Assembly (NCBI GenBank): GCA_022827625.1
Contig: JAJEIE010000016.1
Coordinates: 1-64,000, forward strand
From: Candidatus Poribacteria bacterium
GTDB lineage: Bacteria; Poribacteria; WGA-4E; WGA-3G
Direction of reading: 5' to 3'
Length of the DNA stretch: 64,000 bases
Made by a program: the position numbers and the translations under genes. Within the stretch, counting starts at the first letter, position 1. Every line of letters starts with the position of its first letter. This document shows positions 28,642-38,745 of the stretch, piece by piece. The notes beneath the pieces are model-generated. The model had not been told where the DNA came from. It saw nothing but the letters and a program-made list of their open reading frames with translations, and made no database searches.

Positions 28642-30447
28642 ATGAATTTCGCCGGAGTCAGTTTAAAAAGCGAATCCACACGTATAAAAATTATCCTATT
28701 CTGTATCCTAATCGCTTCCGGTGCTTTAGTGCTACGAAACGTCGGACACAGCGGGATTACCTATTGGGACGAAGGGTTTCACGCCGTCGTGGCGCGGAAT
28801 TTGACGAAACATCCGCTCAAATTCACGCTCTACGACCAACCGTGGCTCCCTTACGACTACAAAGGGTGGGGTGAGAACCACATCTGGCTACATAAACCGC
28901 CTGTCGCCATGTGGACGATCTGGCTCTCGCACCTCTTTTTCGGTATCAACACATTCGCGCTTCGGTTACCGTCTGCATTCAGTTTAGTTATAACAACATG
29001 GCTAACATTCCGAATCGCTGCGGATCTCTTTGATAAACGGACGGGACTCATTGCCGCGTTCCTTATCGGTTTCAACCCGTTTCTCTTTGAGTCCATTCAC
29101 GGCTATCGCTATTCGGATCACATTGATATCGCACTGCTCCTTTGGGTCCAGGTTTCGTGCTGGTTTCTGCTTCGAGCCATTCGCACCGGAAAACCGAGGA
29201 ATTATATTTTATCAGGCGTTACGATGGGGATCGCCTACTTATCTAAAAGCTATCTTGCCCTAATCACTTTCGGCATCGCCCTTGTCGTCTGGTGTATTGC
29301 AAGAGGGAAACAAATCTATCGTAAAAGATACCCATCGGATGATACCGGACAAAACGAAACAACTGAAGCAAAGATCCACCTCAGTGATATTGGATTACAA
29401 CTCTTGGCGGCAATTGCGACAGTCGCACCGTGGGTTATCTATTGCTTAATCTACTACCGCAAAGAATTTTTATGGGAACATAAACGCGTCCTCGATCACC
29501 TGAACACCGACGTCGAAAGTTGGGGAGCCAGCTGGGATCGACCGCTGTTTGACTATATGCCCCTGTTCTACCCGCTGTTTTACGCCGCACTCGTCGCTGC
29601 AGTTCTATGTCTATTAGTCGTTATGTTCAGACGCTGGCGTTTAGCAGAACTATTTGTATTAGCGTGGAGCATCGGTGTAATCATCCCGCACACGCTTGCA
29701 GAAACGAAAACACCCTCGGCAACGATGATTGCCGTGCCACCCCTGCTGATCTGTCTGGCAGCAGTTATTAGCCGAGCATGGCAACGAAGGGATTGGGTGT
29801 ATACGGCAATCTGGGCAGCGGGGATGTTTGCGATTACCATCATCTCTGGTGGACGCACCCTCGTCAAGAGTCGAGACCAGTTCGATGGACTCAAAAAGAT
29901 TGCCCCTTTCATCCAGACGAACTTCTGGATTGTCGAGCAGCTCATCGGGTTCGGTGTACTGCTGGCGATTTTCGCAGGTGTGTACATGCTGGTTCGACAG
30001 CGGAATTTACAAAGATGGATATGGCTTGGGCTTCGCACAATCGCACTCGTAATCGCTTTATTCTATGCCGGTCATTACGTGCATGCCGCATACAAAGTCA
30101 CAGAACGGAATTACAAGACCTCTTTATATGAAACAAGTGGTCAACGCCTCCAACGTGAGATGCCAGAAAATGCCTGCTTCTTTCTTGACGATGAACGCGT
30201 CGGGGCGCATTTCGACTTAATGTATTACGCCGACCGGTCAACGTATCAGATTTATAATAAACACATGAAAAAGCCTCGCGATTTCAAGAACCAAGCCAAG
30301 AAAGCGCGTGAAGCCGGCGCGATCCCATACCTCTTCTCCGTCAAAGGTATAATGTATGACTATCCGCTGTTCATCGAAGGCGAAGTGGACATCGGGAACG
30401 GAAAAATGCAACGGTATCGGGTTTTTGAAATTACAGAAAGTCAATGA
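28642..30447 (+). CDS. Glycosyltransferase family 39-like (ArnT/PMT superfamily) membrane protein
   Basis: TYWDEGFHAVVARNLTKHPL...WLHKPPVAMWTIWLSHLFFGINTFALRLPSAF. Confidence 0.88.
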   Translation: MNFAGVSLKSESTRIKIILFCILIASGALVLRNVGHSGITYWDEGFHAVVARNLTKHPLKFTLYDQPWLPYDYKGWGENHIWLHKPPVAMWTIWLSHLFFGINTFALRLPSAFSLVITTWLTFRIAADLFDKRTGLIAAFLIGFNPFLFESIHGYRYSDHIDIALLLWVQVSCWFLLRAIRTGKPRNYILSGVTMGIAYLSKSYLALITFGIALVVWCIARGKQIYRKRYPSDDTGQNETTEAKIHLSDIGLQLLAAIATVAPWVIYCLIYYRKEFLWEHKRVLDHLNTDVESWGASWDRPLFDYMPLFYPLFYAALVAAVLCLLVVMFRRWRLAELFVLAWSIGVIIPHTLAETKTPSATMIAVPPLLICLAAVISRAWQRRDWVYTAIWAAGMFAITIISGGRTLVKSRDQFDGLKKIAPFIQTNFWIVEQLIGFGVLLAIFAGVYMLVRQRNLQRWIWLGLRTIALVIALFYAGHYVHAAYKVTERNYKTSLYETSGQRLQREMPENACFFLDDERVGAHFDLMYYADRSTYQIYNKHMKKPRDFKNQAKKAREAGAIPYLFSVKGIMYDYPLFIEGEVDIGNGKMQRYRVFEITESQ

Positions 30448-30638
30448 TTATGAAAATTAAACCAATCAAAACTGAAGCAGACTATGAAGCTGCACTAAAA
30501 GAGATAGAACAACTTTGGGGATCAAGTTACGGCTCGCCAGAGGGCCATAAACTTGATGTGCTTGTTACCATGGTGGAGGCTTATGAAGAAAAACATTATC
30601 CCATTCCGCCGCCAGAAAGGGCCTCTGAAAAATCGTAA
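30444..30638 (+). CDS. HigA-type antitoxin N-terminal domain protein (no HTH)
   Basis: KIKPIKTEADYEAALKEIEQLWGSSYGSPEGHKLDVLVTMVEAYEEKHYPIPPPE*. Confidence 0.7.
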   Translation: MIMKIKPIKTEADYEAALKEIEQLWGSSYGSPEGHKLDVLVTMVEAYEEKHYPIPPPERASEKS

Positions 30639-30752
30639 GCGGTTTTTATGTCCATTTATGGTTTCATCGGAATCATTTTTTGACGCTATCTTTCTTTGAT
30701 AGCAATTTACTTACTATCAAGATTGGCATATATTACGAGGTGAATCTAAATT

Positions 30753-33734
30753 ATGAAATTATTGCGATACAAACTACTCCTCTCCACAATTCTCGCGCTC
30801 GCCACATTATCAGCAAGTGCACAAGTGGATTGGAAAGCACTCGATGTAGGCAACCTATCGTCTGCTATCTTTAACACCGGGGTCGTTGGGTATCCGAGCA
30901 ACCCAACAGCAAACCCTTCAGGGTGGTGGCCCGCAGGAACAAACGATTCCTACATCTTTGAAGGCGATATCTGGATCGGTGCGAAGAAAGGTGGGGAAGT
31001 CGCCGTTTCTGAAGCAGATGGCAGACAAAGCGAACTTTGGCCCACCGATGATGCTTCGGAAGTCATTTCAGACAAGCCCGGGATGACAACAAAAGGGACA
31101 CCAACAAGTCAATCTATTTTTTTCAAATGCTCTGACACGAATCCCGATGCAAATAAAGGCACGATTCTCGGATTAGAACTTGAAGTCAACGGGTTCCAAT
31201 GGAGTTATGCACCCCTCTACGACTTTTTTATCCTTGAGTATAAGGTCACAAACGTCGGTAGCGACACCCTCGAAGACCTATTCATGGCGTTCCGATACGA
31301 CGTGGACATCTCCAGTAACGAAACAGGGACAGCAAGCTACTCCGCTGATGACTTTGTCGCCTTGGACCAAACCCCAGACGCTCTGAATCCAGTAGACCAT
31401 CCCAACCGTTATCTCTCTTATGGATTTTCCAACGCCTCCGCACCCGGCTACATCGGCTTGCGTGTTTTGGACGCTTATGTGGGAGAGCATCCAAAGGATC
31501 CCGGGATAAAAATCCCTTTTGCCGCACACAAACGGATTACCATCTCCACAGACCCAACCACCGATGCTGAGAAGTACGCCCTTATTAGTGTGGCCGGTGT
31601 TGAACCGCTCCCTGCGAACTACGACGATCAACGCTTCATCCAATCCTATGGACCCGTTGAATCGTTTGCCCCCGGGGACTCCTTCAACATTATCATTGCC
31701 GTAGCGATCGGCGAAGGACTCACCGGTTTGCAAGCCTCTGCCGACTGGGCACAAAAACTCTATGATGACGGCTACGTCGCACCCGCACCGCCCCCTTCAC
31801 CACTGGTCAGCGCTTATCCCGCCGATGGACAGGTAACCCTCGTCTGGGACAGCGAAGGACGCTGGGTCGACCAAGGTGTCGGCAAAAGGATTGAAGAATA
31901 TGTTGACGTAACCGACCCCGATAAAATTTTTGAAGGGTACCGCGTCTATAGGCGGGACGTCTCTTACGATGAAGCCACGGGGAACCCCGTCGAAGATTGG
32001 ACGATGTTGATGGAGTTTGATAAACCGAGCGCAACCGGTAATTTCTTCACAGTCTCACACGTCGGTAAGCAATCCGATGCCACTATCGAAAATATGGGCG
32101 ATGAACCCTTCTTCGCCGATTTCTTCAAAAGTGCGGTTTACATGATCAAATTCAACTCCAGCACCAGTTTTGAAATCATCAACACGACGCTTTGGGAAGT
32201 TATGGCGTACAATCCAGCCTTCCCAGGAAACGGCGGCGGGTATACCATTATCCAAGATCCAAGCACGTTTGCACCGTATCCAGATGGAACGTATCAGTCG
32301 GGTGCCTTGATGTATTTTGGCGGGCTTTACGTAACAATCACTGACGGACCCTCAGGACCACCCGTCGCTGGCGACATCTTTCGCGTCGTTTCCACACCCT
32401 CACAAGCACTCGGTGAGGACGCAGGCATAAAAAACTTCTACACCGACGCAGGCTTAACGAACGGACTCGAATACACCTACGCCGTCACGTCTTACGACAC
32501 AGGTAACCCTAAATCCGGACTCATCGCGATGGAGAGCAGCCAGATTGAGACGATGGTCCATGTTGTGCCGCGCGCCCAACCTGCTGGCTACCGAGAACCG
32601 ACGGCTGATATAGAACAGCAAGGGCAAGGGAGTGTTACCGTTGAACCGATGGTCCTCGCACCAAACAAAATAACTGGGCATCAATACAAGATTGTTTGGG
32701 AGGGTGCTAAACAGATAGGTCCCGCGGCATACATCACAGGCCCCGGTTATCAACCACCTTCTTATGAGATTATCAACACGACAACAGATCAGACTGTCGT
32801 CGAGAAACAATTCTTTGATTGGTTTGATCCCGATCATGGGGAGGCTATCGAAGAACTCTCTCCGATGTTTGACGGGGTCGTTTTGAAGATAACAGGGGTT
32901 AACGTATTCTACGGAACCCCAATGGAAAATCCGATTAACGATGTCAAACTAACGGCAGGCACAGTAACAGGGTGGGAAGTCAACATCCAATCTCCCGGCT
33001 TTGGTGAAAATACCTGGCCCAACATATATTGGGCGACCTATTACCGTCCACATACATATTCAATTACATTTGTTGACGACACACACGTCACGGTAGTGGA
33101 CGAAGACACCGGTGAAGAGATTCAATTCAACGGAGAGCGTGCCGAAGGATATGCCATCCTAACCGGAACAGGTTGGCGTGATGAATACGTCCCAGCTGAA
33201 ACCCCAGGATTTTTCCGAATTTACATTCGGGGCGGATACGTCTACATTAAAGATCCGAATGCCGAAATTTCCGAAGGAGATGTATTCACTGTTGAAATGG
33301 GCGGGGTCAGCGCACCACGAGACGGCGACCAATCTCTGCTAAACACAAAAGGGGAAACGCTCTCGCCTGAAGACATTGAGGCGGATCTCGGTAAAATTCG
33401 GGTCGTCCCAAACCCGTATTTCGTCACGAACAGGGCGGTCCTCTCGGAAGGAACGGACAAGATTTTCTTTACACACCTGCCACCGCGGTGTACGATTCGG
33501 ATCTACACATTGGTAGGCGAATTGGTACGAGAGATTGAGCATGAAAGCATTGCCCCCTTTAATCCAGATGAACGCTTGGCACAAGGAGACAAAGGCGGAA
33601 CAGCATCCTTTGAACTCCTCAATCGCTACAATCAAGCACTCGCAAGCGGTGTTTATATTTACCATGTTGAAGCCCGAGACGAAACTGACACGGTCGTCGG
33701 TAACAAAATCGGCAGATTTGCTATCATTCGATAA
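30753..33734 (+). CDS. Large secreted protein with FlgD-like/T9SS-type C-terminal region
   Basis: Signal peptide MKLLRYKLLLSTILALATLSASA; C-term VRVVPNPYFVTNRA...IRIYTLVGELVREIEH...YNQALASGVYIYHVEA. Confidence 0.85.
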   Translation: MKLLRYKLLLSTILALATLSASAQVDWKALDVGNLSSAIFNTGVVGYPSNPTANPSGWWPAGTNDSYIFEGDIWIGAKKGGEVAVSEADGRQSELWPTDDASEVISDKPGMTTKGTPTSQSIFFKCSDTNPDANKGTILGLELEVNGFQWSYAPLYDFFILEYKVTNVGSDTLEDLFMAFRYDVDISSNETGTASYSADDFVALDQTPDALNPVDHPNRYLSYGFSNASAPGYIGLRVLDAYVGEHPKDPGIKIPFAAHKRITISTDPTTDAEKYALISVAGVEPLPANYDDQRFIQSYGPVESFAPGDSFNIIIAVAIGEGLTGLQASADWAQKLYDDGYVAPAPPPSPLVSAYPADGQVTLVWDSEGRWVDQGVGKRIEEYVDVTDPDKIFEGYRVYRRDVSYDEATGNPVEDWTMLMEFDKPSATGNFFTVSHVGKQSDATIENMGDEPFFADFFKSAVYMIKFNSSTSFEIINTTLWEVMAYNPAFPGNGGGYTIIQDPSTFAPYPDGTYQSGALMYFGGLYVTITDGPSGPPVAGDIFRVVSTPSQALGEDAGIKNFYTDAGLTNGLEYTYAVTSYDTGNPKSGLIAMESSQIETMVHVVPRAQPAGYREPTADIEQQGQGSVTVEPMVLAPNKITGHQYKIVWEGAKQIGPAAYITGPGYQPPSYEIINTTTDQTVVEKQFFDWFDPDHGEAIEELSPMFDGVVLKITGVNVFYGTPMENPINDVKLTAGTVTGWEVNIQSPGFGENTWPNIYWATYYRPHTYSITFVDDTHVTVVDEDTGEEIQFNGERAEGYAILTGTGWRDEYVPAETPGFFRIYIRGGYVYIKDPNAEISEGDVFTVEMGGVSAPRDGDQSLLNTKGETLSPEDIEADLGKIRVVPNPYFVTNRAVLSEGTDKIFFTHLPPRCTIRIYTLVGELVREIEHESIAPFNPDERLAQGDKGGTASFELLNRYNQALASGVYIYHVEARDETDTVVGNKIGRFAIIR

Positions 33735-33746
33735 ACGGAGAACGCA

Positions 33747-34811
33747 ATGCGATACATAATTTATACGCTCTTATTCACACTTCTTTTCCTATGGGTTGTC
33801 CCCAGCGATGCCACAACCAATGTCGGCACAGCCGGGGCACAGTTTCTAAAAATCGGTCCCGGCGCACGGGTAGACAGTCTCGGTGGCGCATTCGGTGGAC
33901 TTGCTGACGACGTAACCAGCATCTACTGGAACCCAGCCGGCATCAGCCAACTCGACAAAATCAGCTTCTCAGACACGCATACGATCTGGCTCGCCGACCT
34001 CCGCTACAACTATCTCGCCTTCGCCACACCGATAAAAAATATCGGCACCTTGGGCGCAAGCGTTACATTCCTCAATGTTCCTGAAACGGAAATCACGACG
34101 CTGGCAAAACCCGATGGTACGGGTCTCTGGTACGCCGCTTATGACACCGCCGTTTCACTGGCGTTCGCTCGACAACTCTACGCAACAGAATCCGGGGCCA
34201 AACTCTCTGTCGGTATCAACGCCAAATACATCCACCAACAGATCCATCGGGAAAGTGCCAGAGGAGTCGCCATTGATGTTGGCACGCTATACCACACCGG
34301 CTGGCGGAGTCTACGTATCGGAATGTGTTTCTCGAACTTTGGACCGGAGATGCGCTTCAGCGGTCCCGATCTACAGAGCGGTGCCGAAGTCGCAGGCGAC
34401 CCACGGATTGCGGACTACCGTCCGTTTCCGGACACAACAAATCCGGCGCGAAAAGCGGCATTAGAGACGAACGAGTTTCCACTGCCGTCCAACTTCAGGC
34501 TCGGTATCGCCTACGATATTATTGATACCGGTGACAATCTGCTCACGCTTGCACTCGATGGCAACCATCCCAACGACAACAGCGAGCGGTTGAACATCGG
34601 CATGGAGTACTGGTACAGGAAAATGGCAGCAATTCGTGGCGGTTATAAGTTCCGATTGGGAGAAGACCGTACAGACGATGAAGAAGGACTCACACTCGGC
34701 TTAGGCATCCACCTAAACCTCGGCAAAAGAGTGCTTTCCCTCGATTATGCCTACGCCGACTTCGGCCGCCTACAACAGACACACCGCGTGAGTATGGGAC
34801 TACAGTTTTAG
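33747..34811 (+). CDS. PorV/PorQ family protein
   Basis: TNVGTAGAQFLKIGPGARVDSLGGAFGGLADDVTSIYWNPAGIS. Confidence 0.9.
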   Translation: MRYIIYTLLFTLLFLWVVPSDATTNVGTAGAQFLKIGPGARVDSLGGAFGGLADDVTSIYWNPAGISQLDKISFSDTHTIWLADLRYNYLAFATPIKNIGTLGASVTFLNVPETEITTLAKPDGTGLWYAAYDTAVSLAFARQLYATESGAKLSVGINAKYIHQQIHRESARGVAIDVGTLYHTGWRSLRIGMCFSNFGPEMRFSGPDLQSGAEVAGDPRIADYRPFPDTTNPARKAALETNEFPLPSNFRLGIAYDIIDTGDNLLTLALDGNHPNDNSERLNIGMEYWYRKMAAIRGGYKFRLGEDRTDDEEGLTLGLGIHLNLGKRVLSLDYAYADFGRLQQTHRVSMGLQF

Positions 34812-34853
34812 AGCGCGATGATAAATGTATCTACAAAAACAGGAGACTCGAAT

Positions 34854-34883
34854 TTGCTAAAACAGAAGTCATTATGCTATAAT
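34854..34883 (+). promoter_or_regulatory. Sigma70-like promoter TTGCTA-N18-TATAAT
   Basis: Extended TGCTATAAT, upstream of 34931 ORF. Confidence 0.55.
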
Positions 34884-34930
34884 AGATATAAATCAACTCA
34901 TTAAGATGCGCTCAAAAGGAGTCCCTAAAA

Positions 34931-35158
34931 ATGACAAACGAACGGCTCACCCTTGAAGAGATGGAACAGAAATATCCCGATGAATGGCTATTCATCGTTG
35001 ACTGCGAATATAGCGAGAATACTGAACTGCTGTCGGGGTGTGTCCTTGTCCATAGTCCTTCTCGTGCTGATATTTACAAAGCCTCATCACAATACAAAGG
35101 TAGCGCAGCAATACACTGTACAAGCAAATTACCTCAAGGTATGGGTTACCTATTGTAA
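34931..35158 (+). CDS. Small conserved hypothetical protein, translationally coupled to aspartic protease
   Basis: Stop overlaps next ATG (TAATG). Confidence 0.7.
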   Translation: MTNERLTLEEMEQKYPDEWLFIVDCEYSENTELLSGCVLVHSPSRADIYKASSQYKGSAAIHCTSKLPQGMGYLL

Positions 35159-35550
35159 TGGGACATATCTCCTTTAACCCTGCAGCTAAATCAATCTATC
35201 TTCGCCTTAAAGTCGGTAGCATCAACGCCGATACGACTCGCGATATACTTGTAGCACTGGATACAGGTGCCTCAACCACCACAATTCCTACAGAAGTGGC
35301 TGTGGACTTAGGATATGACCTCTCAAACCCAAATGAACAGATGATGACCGCCAACGGAATCGTCTTGGCAAATCGTATCGCTGTTCGTAAATTGACAGCA
35401 ATTGGCGAAACGGTTGAGAATATTGATGTTGTGTGTCACGATTTACCGGAAGGTTCAATAATAGAAGGACTATTAGGCTTAAATTTTCTCAGGCATTTTG
35501 ATGTCAATATCTCATTCTCAACCGGAACTATTGAACTTCATCCACGCTAA
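35158..35550 (+). CDS. Retropepsin-like aspartic protease family protein
   Basis: ILVALDTGASTTTIPTEVAVDLGYDL; GLLGLNFLRHFDV. Confidence 0.88.
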   Translation: MGHISFNPAAKSIYLRLKVGSINADTTRDILVALDTGASTTTIPTEVAVDLGYDLSNPNEQMMTANGIVLANRIAVRKLTAIGETVENIDVVCHDLPEGSIIEGLLGLNFLRHFDVNISFSTGTIELHPR

Positions 35551-35574
35551 TCTGGTTCCGAAAGGGTATCAAAT

Positions 35575-36981
35575 ATGACAAACAAACCCAACATCGTTTA
35601 TCTTCTTTCAGATCAGATACGCGCGTGTTCATTGCCCATATACGGCGATACACAGATCGAAACACCGAACATCGACCGCCTCGCACAAGAAGGCACCGTC
35701 TTCTCAAACGCAATTGCCACCGCACCCGTCTGCACTCCGTACCGCTCCATGTTACTCACCGGAAGGCATCCACAGACGACAGGACACCTCATAAACTTCG
35801 TCAGAACCCGGCATGACGAAATCGGACTCGGCGACGTTTTCAGCAGGAACGGCTACCGGACAGCGTGGGTCGGTAAATGGCATCTCCACACGGGTTCATT
35901 CCCAGAAATCGGTGGACGCGATTATGTCCCTGAAGGGCGCGACCGCCTCGGTTTCCAACACTGGCGCGGCTATAACTTCCACACCGACTATTTCAACGGA
36001 ACTGTGAACCTTGAAGAAGACTGGCGAAACGAAACTTGGGACGGCTACGAAACCGATGCCCTCAACCGATACGCCTTTCAGTTCATGGATGCGGTAGATG
36101 ACGATAATCCGTTCTGTCTGTTTATCTCTCCACATCAAGCACACTCCACACCTTACGAGTTTGCCCCACAGGAATACTACGACAGGCTGCCCACCGAACT
36201 CCAATTACCAGAGAACGTCCCTGACTCGGTTAAAGCAGAATCGCTAAGAATCTATCGACACTATCTCGCCATGACGCTAACCGTAGACGACATGCTCGGT
36301 GAATTGATGGCGTACCTCGAAAGAACCGGGCGCGTTGAAAACACGCTCCTCGTCTTCGGATCCGACCACGGCACACAAGGCGGCGCACAAGGCATCAATT
36401 TCTGGGCGAAACGGGAACCTTACGAAGAATCCATTAAAGTCCCGCTCATTATGCGGCTCCCCGGCATTTTTGAGGGCAACCGTACCTGTGACACGCTCAC
36501 CTCCCCCGTCGATCTGTTTCCATCGCTCTGCGGTTTATGTGGCATCCAACCTCCCCGAACCGTCGAAGGCTACGATTTGTCGGCATCTTGGCGCGGTGAA
36601 ACCGATACCTTTGAACAGGGAGCCGTTCTAACGATGAACTTTGGTTCAACCTACGACTATCTTGTTGACGGTAACGAGTGGCGCGGTGTCCGCACAAAAA
36701 CGCACAGTTACGCACGGTGGCTCGATGGCAAACGGATGCTATACGATGTAGAAGCAGACCCTTTGCAAATGAACAATCTCATCGACAACTCCGACGCAAA
36801 ACCGTTGGCAGACGAGATGGAAACCACCCTCTCAAACCTGATGGACACTCGCAACGACACACTCCAACCCGCCACGAGTTACACAGATTGGTATGACGTA
36901 CAACGCCGCATCGTCCGCAACGCCCACGGCCCCCTCGGCAACCCAGAAGATGAACCCGACTGGTCCCTGCTAAAAAGATAG
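35575..36981 (+). CDS. Sulfatase (type I, Cys-type)
   Basis: KPNIVYLLSDQIRACSLPIYGDTQIETPNIDRLAQEG; active-site CTPYRSMLLTGRHP. Confidence 0.93.
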   Translation: MTNKPNIVYLLSDQIRACSLPIYGDTQIETPNIDRLAQEGTVFSNAIATAPVCTPYRSMLLTGRHPQTTGHLINFVRTRHDEIGLGDVFSRNGYRTAWVGKWHLHTGSFPEIGGRDYVPEGRDRLGFQHWRGYNFHTDYFNGTVNLEEDWRNETWDGYETDALNRYAFQFMDAVDDDNPFCLFISPHQAHSTPYEFAPQEYYDRLPTELQLPENVPDSVKAESLRIYRHYLAMTLTVDDMLGELMAYLERTGRVENTLLVFGSDHGTQGGAQGINFWAKREPYEESIKVPLIMRLPGIFEGNRTCDTLTSPVDLFPSLCGLCGIQPPRTVEGYDLSASWRGETDTFEQGAVLTMNFGSTYDYLVDGNEWRGVRTKTHSYARWLDGKRMLYDVEADPLQMNNLIDNSDAKPLADEMETTLSNLMDTRNDTLQPATSYTDWYDVQRRIVRNAHGPLGNPEDEPDWSLLKR

Positions 36982-37086
36982 TATATTCACGCCCCAACGC
37001 CAGACCAAGTTTTCAGTTCGTAGTAGGGCAATTCATTGCCCGTTCGCCGCTGGAGAGATTTCCCAACCCCTCTTAATTCCGTAAAT

Positions 37087-37184
37087 GGTAGGTGCGGTTT
37101 TGCGGCGTACTCGCCCCGGTTCATGCCCTAAGGCATTCATACCGTTGATTCTGATTCATGCGACGTGCATTCCTAACCGCACCG
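37087..37184. repeat. Nested repeat: REP palindrome interrupted by a second palindromic repeat
   Basis: GGTAGGTGCGGTTT|...CCGGTTCATGCCCTAAGGCATTCATACCGTTGATTCTGATT...|CCTAACCGCACCGG. Confidence 0.7.
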
Positions 37185-37564
37185 GGTCGAAAAAAACACC
37201 TCATTTCTTTAGTTCCGTAGGGTTTATTTCCTTGGATATTTCTTCAACATGTCTATAGCACGCGTGTATTAACACATTTATATTATGTATATATTTTTTT
37301 TCTGTAGGAGCGAGCTGTGCTCGCGACAGTGAAAAGAAATGTTAACATCTGTAAACGAGAATGAAAATGAAAACCGAAAACTAAATAGTTCTGCAACTCG
37401 CGTAAAAACATTGGCAACTTTGGTATAATGTGATATACTTTATTCTGTGACTTAAACCTCAGTGAGAGGCACACTCGGTCATCTATACCGGTGAATCTGT
37501 CGCAGTAGAAAATTGTAGTGGACAGCAAACAGGTGTAGCTTTTCGGATTCTCCGTTATAATGGT

Positions 37565-37780
37565 ATGCCTAAGCGTCCTCACAACAACAAAATTGAGAAA
37601 CAAAAAATTTACGGTTACCACATTCATTTTGCTACAGAGCGATATCAGGAGAGAGGTTATGACGAGGACACTTACGCAGAAGAGACGGACCGTTATAATA
37701 ACCTTGAAGGCGCATTACAGTGTCTTATACAAGATGCGAATTTTGAATTGCCAGCACAGCTAGAATTAGAACTTCTGTAG
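37565..37780 (+). CDS. Small hypothetical protein
   Basis: MPKRPHNNKIEKQKIYGYHIHFATERYQERGYDEDTYAEETDRYNNLEGALQCLIQDANFELPAQLELELL, directly upstream of DUF1828-like gene. Confidence 0.55.
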   Translation: MPKRPHNNKIEKQKIYGYHIHFATERYQERGYDEDTYAEETDRYNNLEGALQCLIQDANFELPAQLELELL

Positions 37781-37792
37781 GAGGTGAGATCA

Positions 37793-38575
37793 ATGTCAGT
37801 CAAAACAATAGAAAAAGACTTTATTAACAAAGTCTCCGCAGAGATACAACTTTCAGCAGATGGCAGAGATCGTTTCCTCGTCTCAACCCCCTTTCATTTC
37901 AATGACGGGGATCAATTGGTTATTGTACTGAAAAAGATGGGGGATAGGTGGGTACTCTCAGACGAGGCACACACCTATATGCATCTTTCATACTATATGG
38001 ATGAACAAAGACTCCATGAAGGAAATCGCCAGAAGTTAATTCTAAAAGCCTTATCTATGTTTCAAGTTAAAGACTATGATGGGGAATTAATTATTGATGT
38101 ATCCGATGGATGTTATGGGGAAGCCCTTTATGACTTTGTCCAAGCCCTACTGAAAATAATCGACGTTACATACTTGTCTCGAGAAACGGTTAAGTCAACA
38201 TTTCTCGATGATTTCCGAGCCTTTTTGTACCAAAAGGTAAAATCAAATCGCATGACATTCAACTGGCAACATCCAACAAATGATCCCGATGGAATTTATA
38301 AAGTAGACTGCAAAATAAATGGAAAAGTTCCTCCACTATTTGTGTTTGCCCTAAATAGTGATACGAAAACGCAAGCAGCAGCACTCACATTACACCAATT
38401 CAAAGCATGGGGTATTGATTATCAACCTCTGGGTATCTTTGAAAAACCGAATACAACTACCCGAGATGTATTTTTACGTTTCAACGATGTTTGCCAAACA
38501 CATTTCACCGACATCATCCAAAGCAGCGAAGAAATCGGGGAATATTTGCAAAACTATATCTCAGATGAAGCATGA
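37793..38575 (+). CDS. DUF1828/DUF1829-like protein
   Basis: DRFLVSTPFHFNDGDQLVIVLKKMGDRWVLSDEAHTYMHLSYYMD; RBS taggaggtgag. Confidence 0.8.
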   Translation: MSVKTIEKDFINKVSAEIQLSADGRDRFLVSTPFHFNDGDQLVIVLKKMGDRWVLSDEAHTYMHLSYYMDEQRLHEGNRQKLILKALSMFQVKDYDGELIIDVSDGCYGEALYDFVQALLKIIDVTYLSRETVKSTFLDDFRAFLYQKVKSNRMTFNWQHPTNDPDGIYKVDCKINGKVPPLFVFALNSDTKTQAAALTLHQFKAWGIDYQPLGIFEKPNTTTRDVFLRFNDVCQTHFTDIIQSSEEIGEYLQNYISDEA

Positions 38576-38745
38576 CACTTGTTGCCATAATGCGAACTTA
38601 TAAAGTTGCGATAGCACACTCAATCCACAAGCGGTCGGCAAAGTTTCTCAACTCTGCCGACCATCGGATTTTACCATAACTTCAGCAGACCCCGCGATAC
38701 GGACCCCCTCATCAAGGAAGAACACAAATGCCGCAGGAACATATA

